DNA from: Botryotinia globosa
Taxonomy: Eukaryota; Ascomycota; Leotiomycetes; Helotiales; Sclerotiniaceae
Length of the DNA: 64,000 nt
Direction of reading: 5' to 3'
Assembly (NCBI GenBank): GCA_014898425.1
Contig: RCSZ01000002.1
Location: forward strand, 1,302,001-1,366,000
Shown: piece by piece, positions 50,796 through 63,339 of the stretch
Position numbering within the stretch: the stretch's first letter is position 1
Layout: every line of letters begins with the position of its first letter
The notes under the pieces: generated by a model
What the model was told of the DNA's origin: nothing
Database searches by the model: none
The model's input: only the letters and a program-made list of their open reading frames with translations
Program-made: the position numbers and the translations under genes

Positions 50796-50981
50796 TAAAA
50801 CACTTTATCTTAAAAAAACTATAAAAACAAAATACAATTTATCCTTAGAATCTACAACTACAAAATCAAAAACAAAACATTTATAAAACATTTCTATATA
50901 CTAACTATATATATATAATCAAGTATATATATAAATATACACATAAGCAATTGTAATTACGATTGAATGCGATCCGTAACA
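50796..50981 (-). repeat. 5' LTR of the inner gypsy
   Basis: 186 bp, TAAAACACTTTATC...GATCCGTAACA. Its right end is unmutated, which shows that the family LTR ends in GTAACA. Confidence 0.85.
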
Positions 50982-53900
50982 AATATTAAGATTTACAATT
51001 ATATCTAATTCTTATTAAAAAAATTAAATATAATCCTAATATCGATCTGATTGTCTTTTATAAACTATTATAAACAATTCTTCTTTTTAATACTATTCTA
51101 TTAATCTAATTTATTAATATAATATATCAATACATTTACAAATAAATTATTCTTTTCAAAATAATATATAATAATAAAATTATAATTAACTAATAATTCT
51201 ATTCAATATACTTATTAAATATTCAATTATTTAATTGATATAAAATATTCAAATATTTTTTAATTAATATATACTTTAATTTGATATAATAATCTAATAA
51301 ATTCGGTTTTTTCATAATCTAAAGATTTAATAATTACAAGTATTTTTTTATTATAAATTTTATAATTCAATTTAATAATTATTATTATTTTCGAAAAATA
51401 AATAATTAATAATTATTCATTATTATATTTTTGAAAAAATATATTAGCAATTATATTATCGAATATATCAGTTTCTAATATATAGAATAATATATAATTG
51501 TAATATTATTAAAAAAAGCAAAGATGAATTTATTTTTAAATATATTGAATACAATTTGATAGATTTCATTGAAATAGAATTTGATATTTGTTTTTTTAAA
51601 TTTATAAAAAGGTTTTATTATTATATTATAATTCTTAATAAATTAATAATAAAAGTTATAAAAATCTAAAAACAATTAGATACCTTTTATAATAATAGAA
51701 TAAATCTAAATCATAATTATTTCAATTTTCTTTAAATCAATTTATATACCTTTTATAAAAATAATTAAATCTAAATATTTCATATATTTGATATTAAATT
51801 TGTATTTTTTAAAATTTATTTAGAAATTAATAGATTCAAATTATTCAAGGATATATTTGATATATTCCTTATATTTATTTTCATTTTCAAAATATATAAG
51901 AATATTATTTAAATAGATTATATAAAAATCATTTAAATAATTAAATAGAATATTACTTATATATTATTAATAAATTACAAAACTATTTGTTAATTCAAAA
52001 GATAAAACTTTATATTTATAGAAATTATATTGAATATAGAAGATAATATATTCTTTAAAAACAAAATCTATACAAATATAATAAAATATTTATTAAATAT
52101 TCAATCCGGTATATATCCCTATATTAATAAATCATATAAGTGTTTTATTAGTAAAAAATAAAGAGTATTTATCTTTATATATTAAAGAATTGAATAATCG
52201 AAAGTTTATATAGAACTATAAACTTTCATTTAATTTTTTTATAAAGAAAATCGATATTATAAATAAAGTTTAATTGAATTTTATAAATCCTTTGATTAAA
52301 TTCTTAGTAATATATTCTTTAACGATTTTCAACTATTTGAATAATATTTTATATAAAAGATTATATTTGAGAGCTTTCTTATCTTTTCCTTTTAATATAA
52401 TTTTATAATTATATAATCAGAAGGGAAATAGAATATTAAATTTATATTTGAAAAATATTTGATAATATAATTTGTATAATAAAAGTATAAATAATTTGGC
52501 TTTAATATTTATAATAATGTAATTGAATATAACTATAATTTCTAATTCAAAACTTTTTAGAATAATAATTGTAATAAAAAGATAATATTCTTTCTTTTAA
52601 TAAAAACAATAAAATAATATAATATAATCGACTTTTTTATAAATTATTATAAAAATCTTATAATTCTTATTCTTTTTATAAATGAATTAGAATTATATTA
52701 ATTTAAATATATAAATATCGAATATATTGAAGATATAAAAGGATAAAGATTTATATACAATTCGAATAGGGATTTTAGAGAGAATAGATTTTTTTTTTAG
52801 ATTTATTAGAATTTGAGTTTCGATAAACATCGAAAATATCTTTTCAATATTTTGAAGAAAAAAAAAATTATATTTCTAATAGAATTGTTATTGCACTTTG
52901 TTAATTATTATCTAATTCATAATATATCTCATCTAATTAGATATTCCGATTATCAATATTTTGTTATTTCAAACAATTAATTCTAAAAGTTTATAAATTA
53001 TTTCTAATTAAAGATATATTTTTTAATAAAAAGATAATAGAAGAATACTTTATAAATCAATTGAAATATCGATTAAAATAATCTAATTTAATTTGAATCT
53101 TTATTATTTACATACAATCTAAAATTATATTATATAAATCTAAATCAATAATAAAAAATAATATATATAACTATTATCAAATATCAATTATAAAATTAAG
53201 AAATATAAAATACATAATAGTTTTGTCTTTTATATTATTATAATTTTTGATTTTAATAATAATATTAAATAATAAAATATAAGATTTAAATATAAGAAAT
53301 AATAATAAAAGAAGTATTTTATCAATAAAAATATAACCATTCACTTTGAAATCAATAAGAAATCAAATATTATAGAAATATTTATTCTTCAAAAATAAAT
53401 AGAAAAGAATTATAGAATTATCTTTTATTAGTTTTATTAAATCAGGAAATCTTATATTTTAGATTATATTTAAATAGAAATGTCAATCTAAACATTTTGA
53501 TTTAAATATTAGTTTTTTATATTTATAATAAAATCAATAACTTTCGCTTGAATCTTTAAATTTAGATTCTTCTTAATATTTTTTTTAGTATTATAGAAAT
53601 CTTCAATTTTTTAATTTTTTAGATTTCTATTATAATATTAAAATTATTTGTATAAGAAATAATATTACAATTAATTTTTATAATAAAGAATATAAAGCTA
53701 TAATTAAAGCTATTTTCTAGAATTAAGATATTATTTAATTTAAAGATTTCTATATAATTAATAGAAATATAAAAAATAAATTGAAAATAAATCTAAATAG
53801 ATAAAATTATATCAATATATATTCGAATTATATTTCTAAATATATTTTGTATAAAAATTATAATATTAACTTTTTTAATTGATATTTTTTTATTTAATTG

Positions 53901-54330
53901 ATAACGATTATATGCTTGAATAATAATCTCAGACTTATCAATTTTTATAAATTTATTAATCAATTCTTTAATAATATTATAATTCTTTATATATAAACTG
54001 ATTATTTATTAAAGAAAATCGGATATCTTTTTTTTTAAATTACAAAAAAGAGTTTTATTATCTATAATTTCTATTTATATAATAAATAATCAAAACTTTT
54101 GATATTATATTATAAAATTAATTTTTTGAATATTATTAGATATAATCTAATATTCATATTCAATTTATATATAATTAATCTTTATAAAGTTTTTATATAT
54201 TATTATAAATTTATTAATTAATTAGAGTTCTATTAAACAAAGAATTTGAATATATAAGAAATATAAGTGTTTTTGAATTTCTCTTTTTATTTGATTTATT
54301 ATTATCGGGATAGGGATCATGTGACCGCAC

Positions 54331-54465
54331 TAGCGCTTGCGCTAATGCCTCAGCACTACAAGTATAAATGTTTCGTAGCTTTAGCTTTCAAAACTTTAAG
54401 CAATATTATAATAATATAAACTATAGTATTATATTATCTTTACTATCCCTATAGTAATATCAATA
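54331..54465 (+). repeat. Partial LTR, same family as 34,243-34,486
   Basis: It matches the first part of the LTR at 34,243 up to ATATCAATA. TAGCGCTTGCGCTAATGCCT at its start is unmutated. After 54,465 the sequence differs from that LTR, so either the LTR was recombined or the copia family has a shorter version. Confidence 0.6.
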
Positions 54466-57438
54466 TTGATTAGTAATATCACAAATCAGAAGCCTAACAT
54501 CTTATTTCAAAAATAATATAGTTTTGAACTAAAGTTAATATTTCTTTGAAGAAATATAAGCTTTTGTATTAAAACAATATAATTTGATATTTGTTTTTAT
54601 ATAAATAAAAATTGTTGATAATATAATAACAATTTTTATATATTAAGTATTAAAATAATATAATTTAATATTAATCAAAACAAAAGTAGTTAGTAATATA
54701 ACAATAATCTTTAAATTCAATCTTAGCCTATATTTTATTCTTCAAAACAATATAGTTTGAAAAATGAAAATTTATAATACCAATTCGAATTTAACAAAAC
54801 TTTATATAATTATAACTTTGCTAGTTTTTAATAAAGTTATATATATTGATTCATTTATTTAAATATCTATTTGCTATTTATTAATATAATAGAATAACTT
54901 ATATATCTATAACTTCTATAATCCCCTCGATTAGAAGAATATAACAAAAATATAAATACAAATAAATCAAATATATTATTAATTATTATAATAAATATAC
55001 TTGATAAATTAATTAAAAAATTAAAAAATTACTCCCTCAACATTAGAAAAAATCTGAATATAAAAGAAATTAGAAGTTTTTGTAAATTCGAATTATATAA
55101 ATATCAATAATTTATATACTTTGATTAGAAACTATGATTAGATTATTTTATAATATTTGAATATTTTATATAAGAATATTTTCAAATAATTGATATATAT
55201 CTTTTATATAAATTTAGATACAAATTATACTTATATAAATTATTTATTATTAAATATACTATATATATAATTCGATTTATATTTACAGTTTTAATTAATA
55301 CAATTTAATTAAAATATAAAAAATAAATAGAATTAAAAATTATCAAAATATTTTCGAAAAAAAACTTCGTATTTCGATTAAAGAATATATAATAAAGAAT
55401 TGTAAACAAAAGTCTGTATATATTATTATAAGAATCTAAAATAATTTATATTAATAATTGATCTAATTAATTTGAATCTTTGGATTTCAATTAATATATT
55501 ATACAAAAACAAATTCTTTATCTATAAATATTACTTTTTATTAATAAGAGTAAAGATATTAATATTAAACAAAAGATATTAAAACTAGAGAATCTTAAAT
55601 GTATTACTTTATCAAAAATCAACTCTATAAATTTAATTATATATAAGTTTTATAACTCAAAGAAATCTATATCTATTTTATCTATTCGATTCAATTTTAA
55701 TCTATAAAGAGGATTATTTGATTAATAACTTGATTTTGATTAAAAACAATCCAAATTATTTTCTCAATATATTAATTTGTTATTGCTATAACTTCCATTA
55801 TTATTATAAAAATAATAGTTTATAAAAAGTAACAAGATTTTTATATAAAAAATCAAACAATTATATAAAGATTCATTTGATAGTAACAATAATTTTAATA
55901 AAGATAAAAAGGAAAAAAGAGATAAAAAAAATAAAAAAAATAACTTTTTATAAAGAAATTATAATGAATACAAAGGAAATAAAGAAAGAAATAATATAAA
56001 AGAAAGAGGTGATAATAATTTATAATATAATCACAATACCTCAAAAGTTTTATTATAGAAAACCATCAATATTAATTAATTATTAGAAAACCTTATAAAA
56101 ATTTATAAAAAAATTGATAAATACAATAGATAAAATAATAATTTCGTTTATAAATATTTCATTTTTCTTAATAACTATTAATATATCAACTTATTAAAAG
56201 ATTTATTACTCAAAGCATTCCTTATTATGTTTATCGAAATCACACTTGATTTTTATTATACAAATCTTAGAAATATATTAAATATAATATAGGAAATCCA
56301 TCAATTAATAAAAACAATATTCGAAGGTTTAGAGTATAAATATAACCTTATGTAATAATAGTAAAATATTATATTGAAGAATATAATAATAGGAAATCGA
56401 TATCTTATTATTTATAATTAATAATAATACAATTTTATTATTTATATAAAGGATTTAGTTTAGTAATGAAAATAAACAAATTATTTTATTAAAAGATTGT
56501 TAATATATATATATTAATATTAATATACTTTTTAATTTGTTTTTGCTTTATTAAAAATATATCAAATCTTTTTAGAGAATTTTGATTAGTTATTATGATA
56601 TAGGAATAAATTTATTCTAATGGAATAATAATATTTTATATCGATTGTAAATATTAATATAGTTGAGATGGATATGATAGAGATGTTGGATATAATGATT
56701 GATATCTATTTAAGTTCTGAATAAATAAGTAAAATTTTGTTTGTAAGATAGAAGATTGCTAATTAATTTAGTATAATAAAAAAGAATAGGATGAATTATA
56801 ATGCAAATATAAAAAATAGTTTCAATAAAAGTTTTGTATAATTTTTAATCAAATACGAAGGATTTATTGAAGACTTCAATTCTAATATAAATAATGAAAT
56901 TATAATCTATTTTGTATAATTCAAATTTTAGGATTTATTTAAATAAAATTTATATTTAAGTTTTCTTATTTAGAATAGATTTATTAATGGTAAAAAGATT
57001 GTAATCTATTTATTTAATAAGTTTTTTATATATATTTTAGTATATAAGATTTGTAATATAGTATATATTAGTAGATATAATGTGAAAGAATTTTAAGGAA
57101 TTATTATTGATATAATTATAATATAATAATTTATAATAGATTATAAGTAATATATAATATACAAAATAATTATAAAAGATATTTTATTAAATATAAATTG
57201 AATAGAAATTACAAATGTAATATTTGGAATTAAAAAAACCGAGTTAATTTGATTAATTCAATTTAAATTATTATTAGGAATTATTGAATTTCATATTATA
57301 AATATAGAGATATTATTTCTATTATTATTAGAAGATATAAATAAATTTAGTATATATTATAATAATATAGTTGACGTAATTATTATATAAAATATAGGCG
57401 TAAGCTACTTATATATTTATTGAAATAAATATACAATA
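54331..57438 (+). mobile_element. Copia retrotransposon 5' part: LTR portion, gag, protease (copy 2)
   Basis: It starts with a 135-bp LTR portion (54,331-54,465), preceded by the unmutated GGGATCATGTGACCGCAC. The segment 54,447-56,664 matches the copy at 31,320-33,553. After it, decayed protease sequence is readable: GIIIDI..., then LLLLEDINKFSIYYNNIVDV (57,326-57,385). This matches the fungal copia protease pattern TPFLLxLxDMDxLGVYxNNxxDxL. The element is cut at 57,438 by a gypsy insertion, and no remaining part is found on the far side within the window. Confidence 0.7.
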
Positions 57439-60400
57439 TGTCACGACGCCAACTACATTACCTTCGTGCCTTAGATACGAACCCTTAGCGTGCTCTTAGC
57501 GTACTCTACTTCCTATAATAAGGCCTCAACCTTTCATAATATTTAGAACCCTTATAATATAATATAAATCTTTATCTGTACCCTAATAATTTATATTATT
57601 TATCTAGAAATTATTATAATTTTATTTTCAAAACACTTATTCAAATTATATTCTAATTGTTCCAACCACTTTAATCCCATTAAAATTATAATCCGATTAT
57701 ATTAATTAAACTCATTATTGATTTATTATAGATGATTTTATTATTTTAATAAAATTATTTGATTATATTAAAATATATTTATATTGACCTATTATTAAGA
57801 ATTCTATAAGAATGTTTTATAATTACAAAAATATTCTAAAGATAATTAATTAAATAACTATATTTAATTTGCCTTTATAATTCCTTTTCTTGAATTATAT
57901 TATCGATTTTATTAAAACTAATATTTCTTTATTTACAAATTTATTCGATAATTTAAATATTATATATTTTGTAATTATTTAAGCTATATTTACTTTAATC
58001 AAAATAATTATAATTTCATTATAAAATTAAATTATTACAATATATATTCAAATTAATAAAACTCAATTATAAATTATTAAATTACAAGATATAATTGAGA
58101 TATTAAAGATTATCGTTCATAATAATCTAAAAATCTTATTTTATTGAAAATATTTCATTTTTTTTAAGAAGTTTAGTAGTAATAAATAAAATATTGTAAA
58201 ATATTAGGATTAATATATAATATTTTGTAGTATAATTAATCATTATTTAATTATAGATTATAAAAATAAATTAGAATTCTAATAGATTATATTCTTTATT
58301 AATTTATTCTCTAACTTGATTTATAGAAATAATCAAATATACTTTGATACAATTATAGATAATCTGTATAACTCCAATCTTTGATTTCTTAGATAATATA
58401 CTATAACAAATATTTGAAGTAAATTGAATAAATAATATCAAATCCTTAATCTTTTATAAAAAATCTCTATAGATTATAATAAATATAAAATAAGAAAAAC
58501 TTTATTTGATAATTTTATTATTGAATTCAAACAATTTGTTATTAAATACAAGAAAATCATTAAATAATAAATTATTAATCTTAAACTCAAAGTTTTATAA
58601 AAATTGATTAATACTTTAATTACTTATTTTAATAAATTCTTTACTATCGATATTAATATATAGATAATTTAATAGCAAAATATTTATAATAATCTAAAAA
58701 AGAAAATTTATTTTAATAATTAATATAAAAACTAGAATACTAATTTTAATCATAATCAATCAAAATACCATAATAGAAAGTTAGCTTTAACTATAATTTT
58801 CCCTATATTAAAACTATCTAATAACTTTATACAATTAAACACCACTCAACAAAATTAACACCCCCTACCCCACTATATTCAAAAATAATATCTTGATTTT
58901 AGTCTTTATCTTTATTATAAGAAATCTAATTATATTAAGAATAATTATAATAAAAAACAAATTAATAATACAAAATATAATATCAATATTAATATAAAAT
59001 ATAACCCTTATACCAACCATTTCCCCACAACTAATTAATACCAAAGTTCTAGATATTATTGTAATACTATCAATTTTTTATATCAAAACCTATTCCCATT
59101 TACCAACCGTTTTTTAATTATACTATTACACTATACTTCACCAATTCTCTTTAGTTTTATTCAAAAGTTTAATTTAAAAAAGTATATTAAAGGATTTGTT
59201 TATTTAAAGAAAAGTAAAAACTCAATTCCTTAATTTAATATATTAAAAGATTAATCTCAATTTATAATTACAAATCGAGGTTTTTTATAAAAAATTTATT
59301 TTTGTAAATTAAAAGACTAATTATATTTAAAGATTCTTTATATTTTAAAATAATAAATAATAAAGTTTTTAAAAACTTAATAAAGATTTTCTTTGTATTT
59401 AATATAATTATTTCGTTTGTTAATTTTATAAATAATAAAATTATAAGCTATAGCTTTATTAATAAAGAAATTATTTCTAAATTTCAAATACCTATATATT
59501 TTTTTCTTTATATTTATTATTTATTCCTAATTAATAAAAAACCTTTTAATATTTTTTCTCAATATATACTCCTGAATATATAAATTAATAATTATTAAAA
59601 AATCGATTTGTTTTATATTATCACTCTATCAATTACAAATTTAATAATTCTTGGTTTTTTCTAATTTCAATATTATAACCCTATTATTAATTGATTGATA
59701 ATAATATTTAAATTTGTATTTTTATATTGCTTGAAATATTATTATTTTATTAATATTATAGTAATTATTATTTCTAATATATCTAATAATTATAAAATGA
59801 TTTTATCAAAAAATGATAAAGTTATACTATTCAATTCTAAACTATTTTTATAAAAACTTATTTTAAAACTAATTTTTATAAAAGATATTATTAATAAAAG
59901 CTTTAAAATTAACTTCTTATTATTTCGAAATTAATTAATAATCCTTGAATTTATTGAGATTTTGAATATTCAAAGGAATTTCAATACTATTAATCTCAAA
60001 GTATTTAACAAAAACTTTTATTATATTCGTTATATCGATAATAAAATGAATACCCAAATTAAAATGATTTCTAATTAATTATTTTTAAAACTAATTTTAG
60101 TTTAATTTATTATTAATTCTAAAAAGTATAAAAGATTATTATAAAACCAAAATATTCTACTCTTATTATTATTATTACTATCGAATCCTTCAAATAAATT
60201 ATTTAATATTATATAAAATATTCACTTCGAAATATAAGATATAAAGTTTTTTATAATTAATAGTTTTATATAATTCTATAAAAATAATAATATTTATATT
60301 ATAAAAGTATTCTGAAACAAATTAAATAAAATTTATGATTTATATTACATAATAATCAAGAATCCTATTTAATTATATTGAAGTTTAATAAATAATAATA

Positions 60401-60774
60401 TTAATAAATTTATAAAAAAAACAAATCAATTTATTCCTTTTATATCAAAGATTTAAAATAAACTACCTCCCTAGTTTCATAACCTATATCCAGGATTTCT
60501 ATTCTTTTTCATTAACAAATTTTCATTATAATATTTATAAAACCACAAAATTAAAATTATATTAAATATAAAATCATTATATAATAAGGATTATTTAATA
60601 TTCTTAATTAAATTTCAAATTATTTGTAAATAGTTTAATAATAATCTGAATAAAAAGTTTATTTAAAAATCTTATTTCTAATTAACTATTTCATTTTTTC
60701 TAATTATTAAATTAGAAAAAAATATTTGAATTTATTAAAATTATTGGGGTTTAAATAATATTATTATCAAAAAT

Positions 60775-61110
60775 CAATACTCTTTATTATTAATTAAAAA
60801 AACCCTTAATATTTTATATTATATTAAAATTTATATTAAACTTGATATTATTACTACCTTTAACAAATTACAAATTATAAAAAATTATAAATAGAAAACC
60901 ACTTTTATTATATATTTTAACTTATTCAAATTATTAATAATACTCTTCGAATTCTATAATATACCAACTTTATTTTAAAATTATATTAAATATATTTTTT
61001 TTGATTTTCTAAATAGAATTTGTATAATATATTTGAATAATATTTTGATTTATTCCAAAAACGTTATAAATTATAAAGAATATATCCACAAGATTATTTA
61101 ATAACTAATT
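60775..61110 (+). pseudogene. gypsy reverse transcriptase remnant
   Basis: A nearly continuous reading: LLLIKKTLNILYYIKIYIKL, then DIITTFNKLQIIKNYK, FIIYFNLFKLLIILFEFYNI, and RICIIYLNNILIYSKN with YLNN at 61,030-61,041. This follows LPLIxETLxRLxxAKxFTKLDIIAAFNxLRI...FGLxxAPATF...YLDDILIYS of Ty3/gypsy RT, with the second catalytic Asp pair changed to Asn. One stop stands at a former Trp position. Confidence 0.88.
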
Positions 61111-61499
61111 AATATCAAATTATAAATTGATATTAATAAATACAAATTCAAAATAAAAAAAACTAAATATTTCAATTTAATTATTATTTTAAAAAATATA
61201 GAAATAGATTTGAAGAAAATCAATATTATATTTAATTGGAAATTATTAATTAAACTCAAAGATCTTTAATATTTCCTTGGATTTATTAATTTTTATTAAT
61301 ATTTTATTTTTAATTTTTCTAAAATTATAGAATTTTTTAATTATTTTTTTAAAAAGAAGAAAATATAAAATTGAAATTCTAAATAAAAAAACGTTTTTAT
61401 AATATTGAAAAACGCTTTTTTTTTTACCCCAATCCTTATTATATTTAATTATTATTATTGTATAATTATTAAAATTAATATTTCCAACTAAACTACAAA

Positions 61500-61900
61500 T
61501 AATATTTTTTTATAATACAATAATAAGGGATATCTATACCCAATAATATATTTTTTTATTAAAATATAATATTATTAAATATAATTACAAAATTTATAAT
61601 AAAAAATTTCTAATAATTATAAAATTATTAGAAAAATGGAAACTAGAATTATATAATATTTAGGAATTATTCGAAATTATTATTAATTATAAAAATCTTG
61701 AATATTTTATATTGATAAAGATATTAAATTAATAATAATTTAAATAAATCGAATTTTTATTAGAATTCAATTTTTATATTATATATCAACCCGACTATAA
61801 GGTTATTTGTTTCAATACTTTGAATTACAAAATTGAAAACCACTTAGTATACACCGATTTTAATAATAATCGAATTAAGAATTATTTATAAATAATCCTT
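61500..61900 (+). pseudogene. gypsy RNase H remnant
   Basis: The reading NIIKYNYKIYNKKFLIIIKL, then LEKWKLELYNI and FEIIINYKNLEYFILIKILN, matches AExNYxIxDKELLAIVxAxExWRPEL...FxVxTDHKNLEYFxxxKxLNRRQ. It is followed by EFLLEFNFYIIYQPDYK, the usual RWxxxLxxFxFxIxYRPG. This is the RNase H domain that removes the RNA template in reverse transcription; its key Asp and His codons are mutated. Confidence 0.88.
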
Positions 61901-62329
61901 CTAAAATGAGTATTTGATATTACTATATTTAAGGATATTATTCAATAAGCAAATAATAATTTAGATTTAATTATAGTTTCGATAGATATAATCATTTCTA
62001 ATATTGATAAATTAATTAATGATTTTATTAACAAAATATATAGAATATTTAAATTAATTATAATCATATATATAATACTTTAAAACCCTTTTAGTTATTA
62101 TTGATTATTAGATATTTAAAAGGATTTTTGAATAATCTTACAAAATTATAGATTAATAAACAATAAGATTTTTTATTGTAATCATCTCTTCATTTTTTTT
62201 TCTATTAAATTTTATATATAGATCATATACCGCATATATTTAATTGGATTAGTTAAATATTTAGATTGTATCAAAATTATTGATCTTATTTTTTATATAT
62301 ATTAGTATTCTGAATATTAGTGATTCTGC

Positions 62330-62527
62330 TTCAGGAAACCGCAGCTTCCTGAACAGGGAATACCTCGCTTAATCCAATGGCCGCTGTACCGCTACCCACT
62401 ATGCGGCCGCTAGAGCCTGCCCCCTGCACACTTCTGTATAAATCCAGCGCTGCTTCCCACGTCCCTTGCTGCTCTGATCTCACCCAAAATTTACTTTCAA
62501 TTTTCATTTCCTCTCTCCACCTACCAC
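62330..62527 (+). promoter_or_regulatory. Promoter-like region at the GC transition
   Basis: GC-normal sequence starts here. It holds an 8-bp inverted repeat (TTCAGGAA at 62,330-62,337 and TTCCTGAA at 62,346-62,353), CCTCGCTTAATCCAATGG with a CCAAT core, a TATA box TATAAAT at 62,437-62,443 and a pyrimidine-rich leader up to 62,520. The order CCAAT, TATA, CT-rich leader is typical for a fungal gene promoter and suits the gene-like repeat units downstream. Confidence 0.5.
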
Positions 62528-63339
62528 CCAGGTATTGTTGGTCCTAAGAAAATTGCGGCTGGACGTCTCCTCTGTTTAAGTGCCTATTCTGCCACCCCTC
62601 AAATTTCCTTTTGAGGCCTTTGACCGGGCTTTTGATACGTCCTTAACCTCTATTGGGTCCTTTCTCATTCTCTACCTGTAAGATACAACCTTACTCTCTC
62701 ACTAATGATCCACGCCCAGTTAGGTTCGGTGTCGCCGTGCTCATTATCATACCCAATATCCAATCGATTTTGGCTTGTGGGCATACTTCCTTGCTTTCAT
62801 CTGCGAGACCCCAATCTTTCACAATACCTGGCATCCTTTCTACACCAGTGTAGGAAATTCTTGTTAGGCTTTCTTTGAAGCTTCCACCAACTTCGCCCCC
62901 TAGGACCTTAGTTGGTATCAAACGTTCCGAATACAGGAAAGTCATTGCGGATTATGCTAAAGTCAATGGAAATGATCAAGTGAACCTCCACGATTACTAT
63001 GGCAACAACAGTTCCGCAGTTGACATGGCATAATAACAAGGAGGTAGTATATGGTTTCAGCATGCATAGGTAGGAGGATCTAGACTGTCCCAACAGCTTA
63101 GGAGTGTCGTTTGCCTTCCTCTTCTCTCCAACCTCTCATTAATCTCCAAAATTGATCAAGTTTGAAAGTCACAGCATTGGAAATGATCAATTTCCCTATC
63201 TGAGTTGGAGTTATCGTAGGAATGGCAGAAACATGGATCCACTGATTAGTTGGTCTTTTGGACATTGTAGATATTGATTCGCAATCGATTTGTAGGGTTA
63301 CAAAAGTCATTTGAGCTATTTTCCTCTCTATTTACTATT
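62528..63339 (+). CDS. Unrecognised gene-like tandem unit 1, probably spliced
   Basis: I do not recognise the family. Coding is indicated by comparison with unit 2. The exon 62,854-63,033 is open after an acceptor GTGTAG and reads EILVRLSLKLPPTSPPRTL..., KRSEYRKVIADYAKVNGNDQ, VNLHDYYGNNSSAVDMA, then stop. The last 26 codons align codon by codon with unit 2, with many third-position changes. Upstream, KFPFEAFDRAFDTSLTS then IGSFLILYL precedes a likely intron: GTAAGA donor at 62,680, CACTAAT branch, GCCCAG acceptor at about 62,725. After it come RFGVAVLIIIPNIQSILACG and more. A donor for the next intron is not clear, and no convincing start ATG was found, so the 5' end is open. Antisense frames (62,691-62,945 and others) are likely shadows. 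Confidence 0.45.

Larger units (their letters stand above)
38014..50981 (-). mobile_element. Gypsy of the 186-bp-LTR family, inner copy
   Basis: Both 186-bp LTRs (38,014-38,199 and 50,796-50,981) are present with the target duplication AATAT (38,009-38,013 and 50,982-50,986). It is inserted in another member of its own family, and its own interior at about 45,740 shows the unoccupied target. Pol remnants are on the minus strand, with YLNN at 46,654-46,665. It carries a large insertion (about 38,631-43,030) and two inverted-repeat elements (43,754-44,261 and 47,994-48,808). All frames are RIP-degraded. Confidence 0.85.
34738..54300 (-). mobile_element. Gypsy of the 186-bp-LTR family, outer copy, truncated and split
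   Basis: The left end is its 3' LTR (34,738-34,923) with an adjacent polypurine tract. Internal sequence runs 34,924-38,013 and continues at 50,982-54,300 after the inserted inner copy. Both parts align with the inner copy's own interior (about 42,960-45,745 and 45,745-49,870). Sense is minus. The 5' part with gag and 5' LTR is missing: similarity stops at about 54,300, where a copia element starts. It is wholly RIP-degraded. Confidence 0.78.
57439..62320 (+). mobile_element. Ty3/gypsy retrotransposon, 3'-truncated in integrase
   Basis: It begins TGTCACGACGCCAACTACAT at 57,439 inside the copia protease; the first about 90 bp are less mutated and look like the LTR start. Its end is not resolved. 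Gag and protease are too decayed to read (57,600-60,500). RT and RNase H are clear from 60,780 to 61,900, and the start of the integrase zinc-binding domain is at about 62,150-62,310. There the element stops where GC-normal sequence begins, so integrase core and 3' LTR are missing. Confidence 0.78.

Noticed and set aside
62691..62945. An 84-codon minus-strand gene
   Set aside because: The frame is not kept in tandem unit 2, while the plus-strand C-terminal frame is; splice signals are also on the plus strand.
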